Assembly (NCBI GenBank): GCA_039583875.1
Contig: CM077159.1
Span: 5,856,499-5,920,498 of the forward strand
Reading direction: 5' to 3'
Length of the DNA stretch: 64,000 nucleotides
Source of the DNA: Platanthera guangdongensis
Lineage: Eukaryota; Streptophyta; Magnoliopsida; Asparagales; Orchidaceae
The notes under the pieces were generated by a model. The model did no database searches and was not told the origin of the DNA. It saw only the letters and a list, made by a program, of their open reading frames with translations. The stretch's first letter is position 1; every line of letters starts with the position of its first letter. The translations under genes and the position numbers were made by a program. Of this stretch, positions 20,867-29,617 are shown piece by piece.

Positions 20867-22960
20867 ATGTCCTCTAGCTACTCCCCTACAGCTACCCCCG
20901 CGGCAGACCACGTGGCTTCTCCTCACGAACTCCGCGATGAGCTTCGGATTGCTACTCTATCCCTCTCTGGCAAGTCGAACTTCATCCCATGGGTTCACTC
21001 CGTTCGGAGGGTCCTGCAAGGCAAGGGCCTTGCGCGTCATCTTACCCAGGGACCTCCAACTCCTACTACTGATGAGTGGCTACGGAATAACGGTCGCGTC
21101 CAGATCTGGATCCTGAAATCGGTGGAGGGTGAGCCTTATCAGATGATCATGTATCATGAGACCGCTAAAGCTATGTGGGATGAACTTCATTCCTTGTACT
21201 CGGGCAAGGACAGCCTTCAGCACCTTTTTGACATCATCACCGATCTTCAAGCTTTGGATGTTGGCAAAGCTATGAACATGACCTCCTTTGTGGCTCGTGC
21301 TAAGACTCTCACGGAGGCCTGGATTCAGCACCAGCCATCTACTACTGACCTCGCTGCTCAACGTGCCCAGAAGGAGGCGGTTTGTATTGCTATGATTATG
21401 ACTCGAGTCCCGCCACACCTTCACAATATTCGGGCCCAGGTTCTGGCATCACCTGCTACCCCTTCCTTCTCAGATGTCTACACTATGTTACTTCGTGTAC
21501 CACCTCCCCTGGAGACATCTGCACCACCGTCGCCGGCCCTTCTTCAACAGGCCCTTCCTCCCTTACTTCCCCCACCCTCTTTTACTCGGGGTGGACGTAT
21601 GGGCTCCCGCGGACGGGGCCGTGGCAGTCGCGGTCGGCCCAAGTGCACCTACAGCGGCCGGGATGGACACACTGAAGCAGTCTGTCACAAGAAACATGGC
21701 TACCCTCCTCGCCCGCCTACTGATGTTACTGATAGCTCTCCACCCACCGGTACAGATCTTGAGGCTCTTCACCTTCAGCGGCAACAACTCCAGGGGCTCC
21801 TCAACCCTCCCTCTGCTTCAGTTGCCTCCACCTCTCTTGCAGATATTGCATCCACCTCCACTACAGGTACTGCCTGTCTTTCCTCGGGTTCTCCTTGGAT
21901 CCTGGACTCGGGAGCCACCCACCACATCACCTCTCTGCTGTCGCCACGGTTATCAGATGATCCTCATCCCCCGTCTATTACTGTGGCCAACGGTGCGCTT
22001 GTTCCGATTTCCGGATGTGTTGATATCTTCATCCACCCCTCTTTATCTATTCGCTCCGCTCTTTATGTGTCGGCATCACCATTTAATTTACTATCTGTTA
22101 GTCGTCTTACTACTGATATGAACTGTTTTATCACCTTCACCTCTTCTGAGTTTTTGATACAGGATCGGCAGACGCAGATTACCATTGGTAGGGGTCGACT
22201 GCAGAACGGGCTCTACCTCCTCGATGTCTCTTCTACCGCTCTTTCCTCCGTATCCTCTGTTGATTGGCATTGTTGTCTTGGGCATGCCCCTCTACCTATC
22301 CTCCAGAAGGCGCTTCCTGACGTCTCTCTTCCTGCTTTTAAATGTGATTCTTGTATTCTTGGCAAACTGTCACGTTCTTCTTATCCCGCACATTGTACTC
22401 GGAGCTCTGCTCCTTTTGATTTAATACATTCTGATATTTGGGGACCGTACAAGGTTCCCAGCATCTCTGGTTATCGTTACTTTATAACGTTTATTGACGA
22501 TTACTCTCGCACCACCTGGTTGTATTTACTTCGTGATCGCTCTGAGCTTCCTCGTGTCTTTCAGGCTTTTGTATTGGAGACTCGTACGCAATTCTGTACT
22601 TCTATCAAAACATTACGCTCTGATAATGCCCGTGAGTATACTAGCCATGAGTTTGTCAATCTCTGCGCAGACTTCGGTATTGTTCATCAAACATCGTGTC
22701 CCTACACCCCTCAACAAAACGGGGTCGCCGAACGAAAGAACCGCCACCTTCATGATGTTGATCGCTCCCTCATGCTTCACATGCATGTTCCCAAAGTATT
22801 CTGGAACTTTGCGGTCTCCACTGCATGTTTTCTTATCAACCGTCTCTCATCTCATGTTCTCCAGAATGCTACCCCATTCAGCCTTCTCTTTCCCTCCGCA
22901 CCCGCCTTTACATACATGCTTTTAGGCTATTCTCCACAGGCCGGTTCATTTTGGGAATGA
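20867..22960 (+). CDS. copia-2 gag-protease-integrase polyprotein, open but truncated (697 aa)
   Basis: The frame is uninterrupted from the ATG at 20867. Gag comes first (residues about 20-220, with FIPWVHSVRR and MWDELHSLYSG). A knuckle follows, CTYSGRDGHTEAVC, in which the second Cys is Ser, so zinc binding is probably lost. The protease has DSGATHHIT at about residue 350. The GAG-pre-integrase stretch DWHCCLGHA is near residue 466 and integrase has HSDIWGPY, RSDNAREY and QQNGVAERKN with all three acidic residues. The last residues before the stop are encoded by the LTR end and then by LINE-d sequence. RT and RNase H are absent, so it could supply gag, protease and integrase at most. A frame this long in a deleted element suggests a fairly recent origin. 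Confidence 0.85.
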   Translation: MSSSYSPTATPAADHVASPHELRDELRIATLSLSGKSNFIPWVHSVRRVLQGKGLARHLTQGPPTPTTDEWLRNNGRVQIWILKSVEGEPYQMIMYHETAKAMWDELHSLYSGKDSLQHLFDIITDLQALDVGKAMNMTSFVARAKTLTEAWIQHQPSTTDLAAQRAQKEAVCIAMIMTRVPPHLHNIRAQVLASPATPSFSDVYTMLLRVPPPLETSAPPSPALLQQALPPLLPPPSFTRGGRMGSRGRGRGSRGRPKCTYSGRDGHTEAVCHKKHGYPPRPPTDVTDSSPPTGTDLEALHLQRQQLQGLLNPPSASVASTSLADIASTSTTGTACLSSGSPWILDSGATHHITSLLSPRLSDDPHPPSITVANGALVPISGCVDIFIHPSLSIRSALYVSASPFNLLSVSRLTTDMNCFITFTSSEFLIQDRQTQITIGRGRLQNGLYLLDVSSTALSSVSSVDWHCCLGHAPLPILQKALPDVSLPAFKCDSCILGKLSRSSYPAHCTRSSAPFDLIHSDIWGPYKVPSISGYRYFITFIDDYSRTTWLYLLRDRSELPRVFQAFVLETRTQFCTSIKTLRSDNAREYTSHEFVNLCADFGIVHQTSCPYTPQQNGVAERKNRHLHDVDRSLMLHMHVPKVFWNFAVSTACFLINRLSSHVLQNATPFSLLFPSAPAFTYMLLGYSPQAGSFWE
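22909..22938 (+). repeat. copia-2 3' LTR remnant (30 bp)
   Basis: TACATACATGCTTTTAGGCT and the following ATTCTCCACA match the last 30 bp of the 5' LTR with one mismatch. It is followed by the GGCCG target duplication. Confidence 0.88.
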
Positions 22961-24500
22961 ATATTAGTTTTAGCCTCTTCATCTGGGTTAGTCTCTGGCA
23001 ATTCGGATAATTTCCCTGTTTTATCAACATTATTGGTTGTTTCTTCGTGAATAGCAACATTGTTGGCCGGCTCATTTTGTGATGAATTTGTTTCCTGGAG
23101 CATAGGTAGCTTTCTGTTAGCAGGCTTCTCCACCCTCCGCCATTCCCAAGTGTCAGGCCTTCGCTGCAGGACGACACCATCCTTGGGCTTTGGAGGAGGA
23201 TTTCTTGGCAAAACTAAAGTCCAGTCATCTAAGCCCGCTTACGGGTTATGCTTCTCTGGCTCGGACTTTGTCGCAAGGCTGGTACACGCAGAGTCCCCAT
23301 GATTGGCGAACCCGCATGTCGTGCATAAGTATCCAATGCCCTCGTAATTAAACTTCTGGAAAAATTTCCCCGATCCCTTGTTGTTGAGCCATAACCCCTC
23401 CAATAATGGGGCGGAAAGGTCCCGGCGCACACAGATTCTAGCAAAATTTGTACGGCCTTTAGACTTGGTAAAGGCATCTATATATAATGGCTCTCCCACA
23501 ATTGCTGCAATGCGGAATAAATTCTTGTCACTCCAAAATTGTAATGGAAGCCCTGGTAGTCTAATCCAAGTGGGAACAAGCATTTTTGGGTTGAGTGCTG
23601 GAATAAATTTTTCCGACCAAACGTCCAGTCCGACAACCTGCCCGGCCACGTGCCACGGGCCTCCAAGTAAAACATGATCTCGACTTTCTTTTTTAGTGAA
23701 CTTTAGCAAGAAACATCCCTCTCCCAGGTCGCAAACTTGGAAGCCTTCAAGTGTGCCCCATTTTAGGTGTAACTGGGCTGAAAGCCACTCGAAGCGGAAG
23801 TTTACTCCGACAACTCTGCCAACTAACGCGTTAGCATATTCTGCTTGAATTTCCACCACTTCATCATCGTCCATGCTCACAATACCATCAACATAGTATT
23901 CATATTGCTGGATTTCCACCTTTCGGAATTGCACAGGGACATTTTTCGACCAGACCCGGGGCAACGGGGCTGGTGCCGACGGCTTGGGCATAACAACTGG
24001 CGGGGAAGGAAAATGAGCCGCTCTATTACCCAAGAAGGATTCATTTCGTTGGATTCCACACAAGCTCATGAGGGCGTCGACCGAGCCAGGGACGAAGGGC
24101 CGAGCTGCATGGCTTAGTGGAGCTTGAAAGTTGCTGCTACGCAGCACTTGAGAAGAGGATGAACTCACAGAATCATTTTGTCGAACACCTTGCATGCTTT
24201 CTGGAGAACTAACAGATTTTGCAGAACCTACAGACTTCTCTGATCCCTCTGAATCAGAACTTGCAGAAGCATCATTTAGAGGCTTGGAAGAGCCAAGAGA
24301 CGGACTTGCCTCGACATCCGAGGAATCCTGGTCAACATTCGCAGCAGCAAAATCTGGAGAACTAACCTGACGGGATGGAGATAAACCCGCAGACGACGAT
24401 GGCGTAGCAGCCTTGGGCACCGGCGGAGGAGAAGCAGGAGATCCATGAGCCAAGACCCTCTCCTTATCCTTGCGATTCTTCTTTTTCCCATGAAAAGCAA
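22944..24500 (-). pseudogene. LINE-d ORF1: DUF4283-like/CCHC protein
   Basis: This is the gag-like RNA-binding protein of an L1 element. The open frame extends upstream to 24639, but that extension begins with GTG, so the natural start is probably the ATG near 24490, which lies one base out of phase. A Ser/Pro-rich region (to about 24050) is followed by the DUF4283-like domain (GRVVGVNFRFEWL near 23810, VPTWIRLPGLPLQFW near 23570) and a CCHC knuckle CTTCGFANHGDSAC near 23325-23285. An in-frame TAA near 23240 falls where LINE-e has a Gln codon. The frame then continues to the copia-2 insertion at 22943 and resumes at 19836. Apart from the stop and the start, ORF1 is well preserved. Confidence 0.82.
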
Positions 24501-24738
24501 CCAGCAGCAGCCCGCCTGAGCTGCACCACACCCCGCACCTCAGCGTCCCGCCGCCACCGCTGCGCCACCACAGCCACCACCGAACTTCCCCCGCACCAAC
24601 ACGCCTCCAAATACTACAAACAGAACCCGCAGCAACCACGCCGCCACCGCTGCAAGCCGACCCCCACGCAGCAACTCGGCCACTGCTCCCTCACTTTCTC
24701 TCTCTAAAAACACTCTCCAAATTCTAGAAACACTCTCC

Positions 24739-24778
24739 AAAGTTTTTGAGTTTCTTGAAAGTGGCATTAGCCTATATA
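24739..24778 (-). repeat. LINE junction/tail motif, copy 3
   Basis: The plus strand reads AAAGTTTTTGAG, TTTCTTGAAAG, then TGGCATTAGCC and an AT run. It lies between the LINE-c 3' end and the LINE-d 5' end. Just to its left a roughly 20-bp unit containing AAACACTCTCCAAA is repeated (24709-24741). Confidence 0.85.
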
Positions 24779-24926
24779 TTATAAAACGAAAATGAAACCA
24801 TTACATGGCCAAACAATCCTTGGAAAGGATAAAAGAAAGCGCTTGGGTTAGGGGTATTCTTCTTTCCCACAGAAAATCAGAAATGCAAGTCATATTTGCC
24901 ACATAATTGGCAACCGAGTTAGCTCT

Positions 24927-26280
24927 TCAATCAGCGAGGGAGATCATGATCCGTGGGCAGTCCTTCAACGAGCGAGCTAGTTTTTCTTCAACGTCCACAT
25001 CCCAAAATCCCCCAAGAATGCGGTTCAACGTGGCACAAGCAAACGCGGAGTCGCCTTCAAGGATTAAGCTCAGTGATGAGTTCATTAAATCCTTTGCGAG
25101 ATTAATGCCAAGTAGGGCACTCCTGACCTCTGTCATGTTCACGGAGCGGCTTTGGGTGCGGATCCCCTTAGCAATGATGAGGTCGCCATCCTGATCACGA
25201 ATCGAGCACCTCAGCCCAGCGGTGTTGTTCGGGTGGACCGATCCATCAAAGTTTATCTTCAACCATCCAAATGGCGGGGGCGACCAAATCGGCTCGAGGT
25301 TTAAACGGGCCGCCCAGTTACCACTGGATGCTTCCATGATAGCTTTTAGGACAATTGATGTGGGTTGCAAGAAGGATTCACCATGCACATGTTGGTTCCT
25401 TGCATTCCAAACACCATAAATTATAACGGCGAGCACCTTTGTTTCCTTAGATCGCTTGCTGATGGCCATTTCCTCCATAAGCTCATCCAATAGAAAAGTA
25501 TTGCATGAATTTAATCGAACGCCCAATCTTTCCAATGCCTCACGAATACGGACCATAAATATGCAGCACCCATAAATATGGTTGACACTTTCCGCCTGGT
25601 TGCAGCCCCATGGACAAGCAACGTCGGTCCTGAGATGGTGCTGGAGAAGCCAGTCATTGGTGGGCAGCAAATCATTCATAGCTTTCCAAATCATGGTCAA
25701 GAAACGTGGTTGCACCTTAATTCCCCAAATTTCGCTGCCCCCATGCATTCCCTACGGGCACTCCATGTCGTATAATACGCTAGCGTCCATCTGCATCTTT
25801 TCGGAATGGGCCCAAACAAGTTTGTCCCGACTGCCCACATCGTCTCTTGGAAGTCGGGAAATAACATCAATTAAAAGGTCGCTTAGGCCACCCATTTTCT
25901 CATCCAGCCACTGCGAGTTTGGGTCCAGGAAACCCGCCACATGACTTGGCAAGTCAGCAATATTTATAAATGTTGGCCATCGGTTTAGAGGAAGCGTGTC
26001 AAGCCAGTTGTCCTCCATGGTCGAGATGTGCATCCCATCGCCCACCATCCAGAAAGTTTGTTTTCCCACAAGCTCGCTGCCGAGAGAGATGCATTTCCAT
26101 ATCTTTGAGTGGTTGCGGTTGGGTTTAAATCTATTTCTTCCAGCATACTTGGCCCCAAAGATTTTTTCAAATAAATTTCCATCAGCGCAAACAACTCTAG
26201 CAGCCATCTTGCCCATTAGGATACGCCGCCACAGGAATAAATTTTTGAATCCCAGCCCGCCCTTGTTCGCAGGTAAACAT
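24927..26280 (-). pseudogene. LINE-c ORF2 C-terminal part (zf-RVT, RNase H)
   Basis: Two open segments (26280-25752 and 25748-24927) are separated by a single TAG following MECP, where LINE-e has a Tyr codon. The first contains the RT C-terminal thumb/connection region (NKGGLGFKNLFLWRRIL). The second contains zf-RVT with Cys/His pairs and RNase H with INFDGSVHPNNTAG near 25245-25205 and LEGDSAFACATLNR near 25065-25025. A stop near 24927 falls inside the C-terminal tail compared with LINE-e. It has no endonuclease or RT core, so it could not act alone. Confidence 0.83.
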
Positions 26281-26320
26281 AAGTTTTTGGGTTCCTTGAT
26301 AATTGCCATAGCATTAAAAT
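26281..26320 (-). repeat. LINE junction/tail motif, copy 4 (diverged)
   Basis: The plus strand reads AAGTTTTTGGG, TTCCTTGATAA, then TTGCCATAGCATTAAAAT. The first half is as in the other three copies and the second half is diverged. It separates LINE-c from LINE-b. Confidence 0.75.
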
Positions 26321-26336
26321 AAAATAGAAATACAAC

Positions 26337-26352
26337 GGGGGGGGGGGGGGGG
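26337..26352 (+). repeat. Homopolymer of 16 G
   Basis: An uninterrupted run of 16 guanines sits in the 3' region of LINE-b. Its length should be treated with caution because such runs are often mis-sized in assemblies. Confidence 0.9.
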
Positions 26353-26605
26353 ACATGAGAACAAAAAACAAAAAAGAACAACAATCAACCGCCATCAACA
26401 CCACGACGGTCGTCCGCAATCAAGTCGAGGAACGTCCGGTCCGCACCATCGCCATACTCCCACATAAAGTCTCCCTCGATAGCCACCCGTGCACAATGAT
26501 CGGCCACGCGGTTGGCATGTCGGTCAACCTGCTGAAAGCGGACAGCCGCGAAGTCTGCAAGGAAAGAGAGGTCGGCATCCCCCGGATAAGTGGTCAAGCG
26601 AGCGG

Positions 26606-26914
26606 AAATTTAATGGAATTGACGGAAGGGTACCAACAGGATTGGAGTCTGCGGCTTAATTTGACTCAACACGGGGAAACTTACCAGATCCAGACATAGT
26701 AAACATTGACAGACCGAGAGCTCTTTCTTGATTCTATGGGTGGTGGTGCATGACCGTTCTTAGTTGGTGTAGCGATTTGTCTGGTTAATTCTGTTAACGA
26801 ACGAGACCTCATCCTGCTAACTAGCTATGGGGAGTTCAACCTGTGCAGCCAGCTTCTTAGAGGGACTATGGCCGCTCAGGCCACGGAAGTTTGAGGTAAT
26901 AACAGGTCTATGAT
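26606..26914 (+). pseudogene. 18S rRNA fragment (nuclear type)
   Basis: About 309 bp match the 3' half of eukaryotic nuclear small-subunit rRNA. The universal words AATTGACGGAAGGG, GCGGCTTAATTTGACTCAAC, GAGCTCTTTCTTGATTCTAT, AACGAACGAGACCTC, CTTCTTAGAGGGACTATGGC and AATAACAGGTCT occur in the correct order and spacing. Many substitutions in otherwise invariant positions, and abrupt ends at about 26606 and 26914, show that it is a decayed fragment. The version of GGCCGCTCAGGCCACGGAAG is plant-like rather than fungal. It lies between the LINE array and the LTR region. Confidence 0.9.
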
Positions 26915-26974
26915 TGTTGACGCCAGAAACTGTCCTCAACAAGAATTCGAAAAAAAGATGCAGTTGACGCCTAC
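26915..26974 (-). mobile_element. Older LTR-like sequence, left half
   Basis: The minus strand contains GACAGTTTCTGGCGTCAACA, which resembles the U5/primer-site boundary of some plant Ty3/gypsy elements (GTTTCTGGCG). It is contiguous, across the Tekay insertion, with 36936-37375. The identification is tentative. Confidence 0.35.
26970..26974 (+). repeat. Target duplication of Tekay copy B (left), CCTAC
   Basis: CCTAC at 26970-26974 is repeated at 36936-36940, flanking the TG...CA ends of the element. Confidence 0.93.
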
Positions 26975-29552
26975 TGTAACACCTCCCCCGTAGTGAACGT
27001 ATAATATGGGTCCGGCCAGGGCCCCACAACATACGGACGCAATAACTTTAGTATTAAAAGTTGATATAGCTACCCACACTCAAAACACTTTGCACGACAC
27101 AGCGGAAACACAAGCAAGACAAGAAGTTATCCACCAATAGAAGAGTAAAACAAATGACCTTATGGCCTTACAACAAGTGTCCAAAATCAAATAATACAAC
27201 AGTCATGAATGTGCCTAGCACTTCTAGTCTACCTCGGCATGCAAGCCGAATAACATGAGTCTCAAACATACAACATCACATAAGTAGAGCTACAAAAAAG
27301 AAAAGCACTTCATGAGGCTTAGGCCTTTCTGACCGGCGAGCTAGCTCCTGCATGCGATCCTTGCCCTGTAAAATTTATTAGTAACATGGGTCAGCAAAGG
27401 CTGACCTCAAACTGTATAACAACGCATCTCCTCACGGCCGCCCCTAACGGACCCCGGGGTACCCCTCCAACCTGCAAGTTAGCACTTCGTATGCAATAAT
27501 CATAAGCAAGAAAAACAACTACAAAAACAGGGTTGGATGTCACACACATCATACATGTTCTCTACTGGTTGAGCATATAATAAAAGGGCCTACTTATGCA
27601 ATCATGTATACAACAACCCGGGTTTCACCTCAAGGCACTATATCTCGTATGCATCTAGCACATCATCACAACATATGGGTACTCATCGATTCCCCATTGA
27701 CATAAAGCTGCAAACAAAGGGGGGTAACACCTTTCCCCCAAACAGCGCACAGGCCGCCACAAGGAACTCTTGTAAAGGCCCCACCCGCTCAAGGTCTTAG
27801 ACCCGGGCTTGCCTACAAGCTCTGACGTCTCATGTCAGGATTCCAACAACACAAACTGACCGATTCTAAGAAGCCTTGCAGGACCCCACCTGCTCATGGC
27901 CTCACTGCCCGGGCTTGTCCCCATGCTTGGCATTCTCGTCAGTCTCACATAAGGGGACTAGTCTCGCCGGGACACTCTCCGCACATGACATGAATGTCAC
28001 GGGATAGCCAGCCGACCACGGAGACATAACCACGCCTTGGCACATCACAAACCAAGACAATTTCACCCTAGTCCCTCATTTGTACTGCAGCGTTCCCGCG
28101 CAGCAAGGAAACCATCTCCAACTCATGCGGAGCTAACCTTGTCTACCAAGGAAAACATCTACTGCCACGAGGAGCTAATCTTATCCGGTTCCGACTACAC
28201 ATACTCACTCGAGAAAAAGGGAAAAACATCACCACATCACAAACGACGTCTTGCCGCAACAGAAATTCTACGAATCCTTAACGTTCGTATGCAACATCAC
28301 CGAGTCGGACTAACAGTCGCGACTACGGCTTCAACCACCATGCCTAATCCACTAACGGAGCGGATCTCTAATGCAAATCATGCCGGGGACGGACTCAATC
28401 GACCCGGAGGTTGCTCTTGAACCTTGGCGACCAAAAACCCCTCTCATTTGAGTGTTTGGTGCACAAAACTAGAAAAGAAATGATGCTAAGACATGCATCC
28501 TAAGACCGAGAGGAGAAGTGTCGTTACCTTCCGACTTCGCTTCCTTGCCATGGCAAAATAGCCGGATGAAAACCTTCGCAATGATCTAACCTCCACGGAT
28601 CTGGACTCGGCTCGCGATTTGGAGCACCGAAACCTCTCCTACAGCCCAAACTCTCCTTCTCCTTCTTCCTTGTTCTCACTTCTCTCTAGATCTTTAGTAA
28701 GAGAAAGCTTGGAGAAGAATGAGGGTTTTCAACCCTATTCTCAGACTTAACTCCTAAAGAAATGATCTGAACCATCAGATCCTAAAATCGGGAAAAGAAT
28801 GGTCACGATCCGCCTGAAAAATAAAAGACCTGGGCCAAACACGGCCTGACACACGCCCGTGTCCAGGGCCGTGTGTCTCATTCGTCGTCTCAAATCGACG
28901 CGCCTGGAATAGCACACGGGCATCCGATACGCCAGTGTTCGACCCGACACGCCCGTGTCGCCACTGACACGGTCGTGTGGCCGGCCGTGTGCCTCCATTG
29001 ACACGGCCCTGAAAACATCCCGAGAGGTGACACGGCCTGGGACACACCCGTGTCCCACGCCGTGTGACAAGTCTCGACACTCGTCGACAGCCTTTGTGTC
29101 GACACCGCGACAAAACGTCGAGCGAAGATCGTCGACTAAGTGGGACATGCCCTGTGACACGCCCGTGTCACAGGCCGTGTGTCCCAGTCTCGACACTCGA
29201 CACTCGTCGAGTGAACATCGTCGATTGAAGTTCGTCGACAGACCCACACGGCCTTGGACACGCCCGTGTCCTAGGCCGTGTGCCTCGTCTCGACACACTG
29301 TCGAGCGAAAGTGTTGACACCCCGGGCCGACTTTCGACACGGGCTTGACACGCCCTGCGACATGCCCGTGTCGCAGGCCATGTGCCCTAGTCTCGCATGA
29401 TGTCGAGCGAAAGTGTCGACACCCCGGCCAAGTGTCGACACGGGCTCGACACGCCCTGCGACACGCCCATGTCGCAGGACGTGTGCCCCCTGCCAGAAAC
29501 CAAAAATTTCCAGAAACGCAAATCGGCACTCTCTCAAAACTGGGTTGTTACA
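26975..29552 (-). repeat. Tekay copy B 3' LTR (2578 bp)
   Basis: On the plus strand it starts TGTAACACCTCC and ends GGGTTGTTACA, giving TG...CA inverted termini. Its U3 part (about 28846-29490) is an array of short palindrome-rich units: CACGCCCGTGTC, GGCCGTGTG, GTGTCGACAC and CTCGTCGAG. The tandem TCGACAC run has two copies near 29192, against five in the 5' LTR. ORFs of up to 260 codons inside the array look like repeat artefacts. Confidence 0.95.
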
Positions 29553-29580
29553 ACTCTCCCCCCCTCCCCCTTATCAGAAT
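29553..29580 (-). other. Tekay copy B polypurine tract
   Basis: On the minus strand a run of purines (AAGGGGGAGGGGGGGAGAG) lies immediately before the 3' LTR start. Confidence 0.85.
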
Positions 29581-29617
29581 TTCGTCCTGAAATTACAAAA
29601 CAAAAGGGTACAAAAAC

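Larger units (their letters stand above)
19842..22938 (+). mobile_element. copia-2, internally deleted Ty1/copia element inserted in LINE-d ORF1
   Basis: This is a 3097-bp element with a 183-bp 5' LTR, tRNA-Met primer binding site, long CG-rich leader and an uninterrupted gag-PR-IN reading frame. It then jumps at about 22909 into the last 30 bp of the LTR (22909-22938, one mismatch to 19995-20024) and ends with the same GGCCG target duplication. RT, RNase H, the polypurine tract and about 150 bp of the 3' LTR are missing. Because both TSDs survive, the loss happened inside the element, either before insertion or by a later internal deletion. Confidence 0.9.
10166..24738 (-). mobile_element. 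LINE-d, full-length L1-type LINE split by two copia elements
   Basis: The minus-strand LINE reads from its 5' end at 24738 through ORF1, is interrupted at 22938-19842 by copia-2, resumes at 19836-19434 (ORF1 end and ORF2 start), is interrupted at 19433-14007 by copia-1, and finishes at 14006-10166. After subtracting 5427 and 3097 bp plus target duplications, its length is about 6.04 kb, matching LINE-e. The reading direction and domain order are continuous across both insertions, which is the main evidence that this is a single element. Confidence 0.9.
24739..26280 (-). mobile_element. LINE-c, 5'-truncated L1 copy
   Basis: This is about 1.5 kb of L1 3' end on the minus strand. It begins within ORF2 after the RT core (at about 26280) and runs through zf-RVT and RNase H to the 3' tail. 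The 5' truncation abuts the tail of LINE-b precisely, as expected for incomplete reverse transcription at insertion. Confidence 0.88.
26281..26597 (-). mobile_element. LINE-b, 3' fragment of a divergent LINE (RNase H end)
   Basis: The minus strand encodes a frame (26597-26385) ending an RNase H domain, with the pattern VDRHANRVADHCARVA, which matches the last helix of plant LINE RNase H (V-R-x-AN-x-VAD-x-x-A). A 3' region and the shared tail motif follow. It is more diverged than LINE-c, -d and -e. A run of 16 G lies at 26337-26352 in its 3' region. Confidence 0.6.

Noticed and set aside
26606..26914. A functional 18S rRNA gene or organellar rRNA
   Set aside because: Only about one sixth of the gene is present, with substitutions at universally conserved sites and no flanking rDNA spacer. 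The words are of nuclear cytosolic type, not plastid or mitochondrial.
28747..29529. A 260-codon minus-strand reading frame with repeated His/Cys/Gly/Arg patterns
   Set aside because: It lies wholly in the palindromic U3 array of the Tekay LTR, and the protein pattern is only the translated repeat. Similar frames in the other LTR and in the element E array are artefacts as well.
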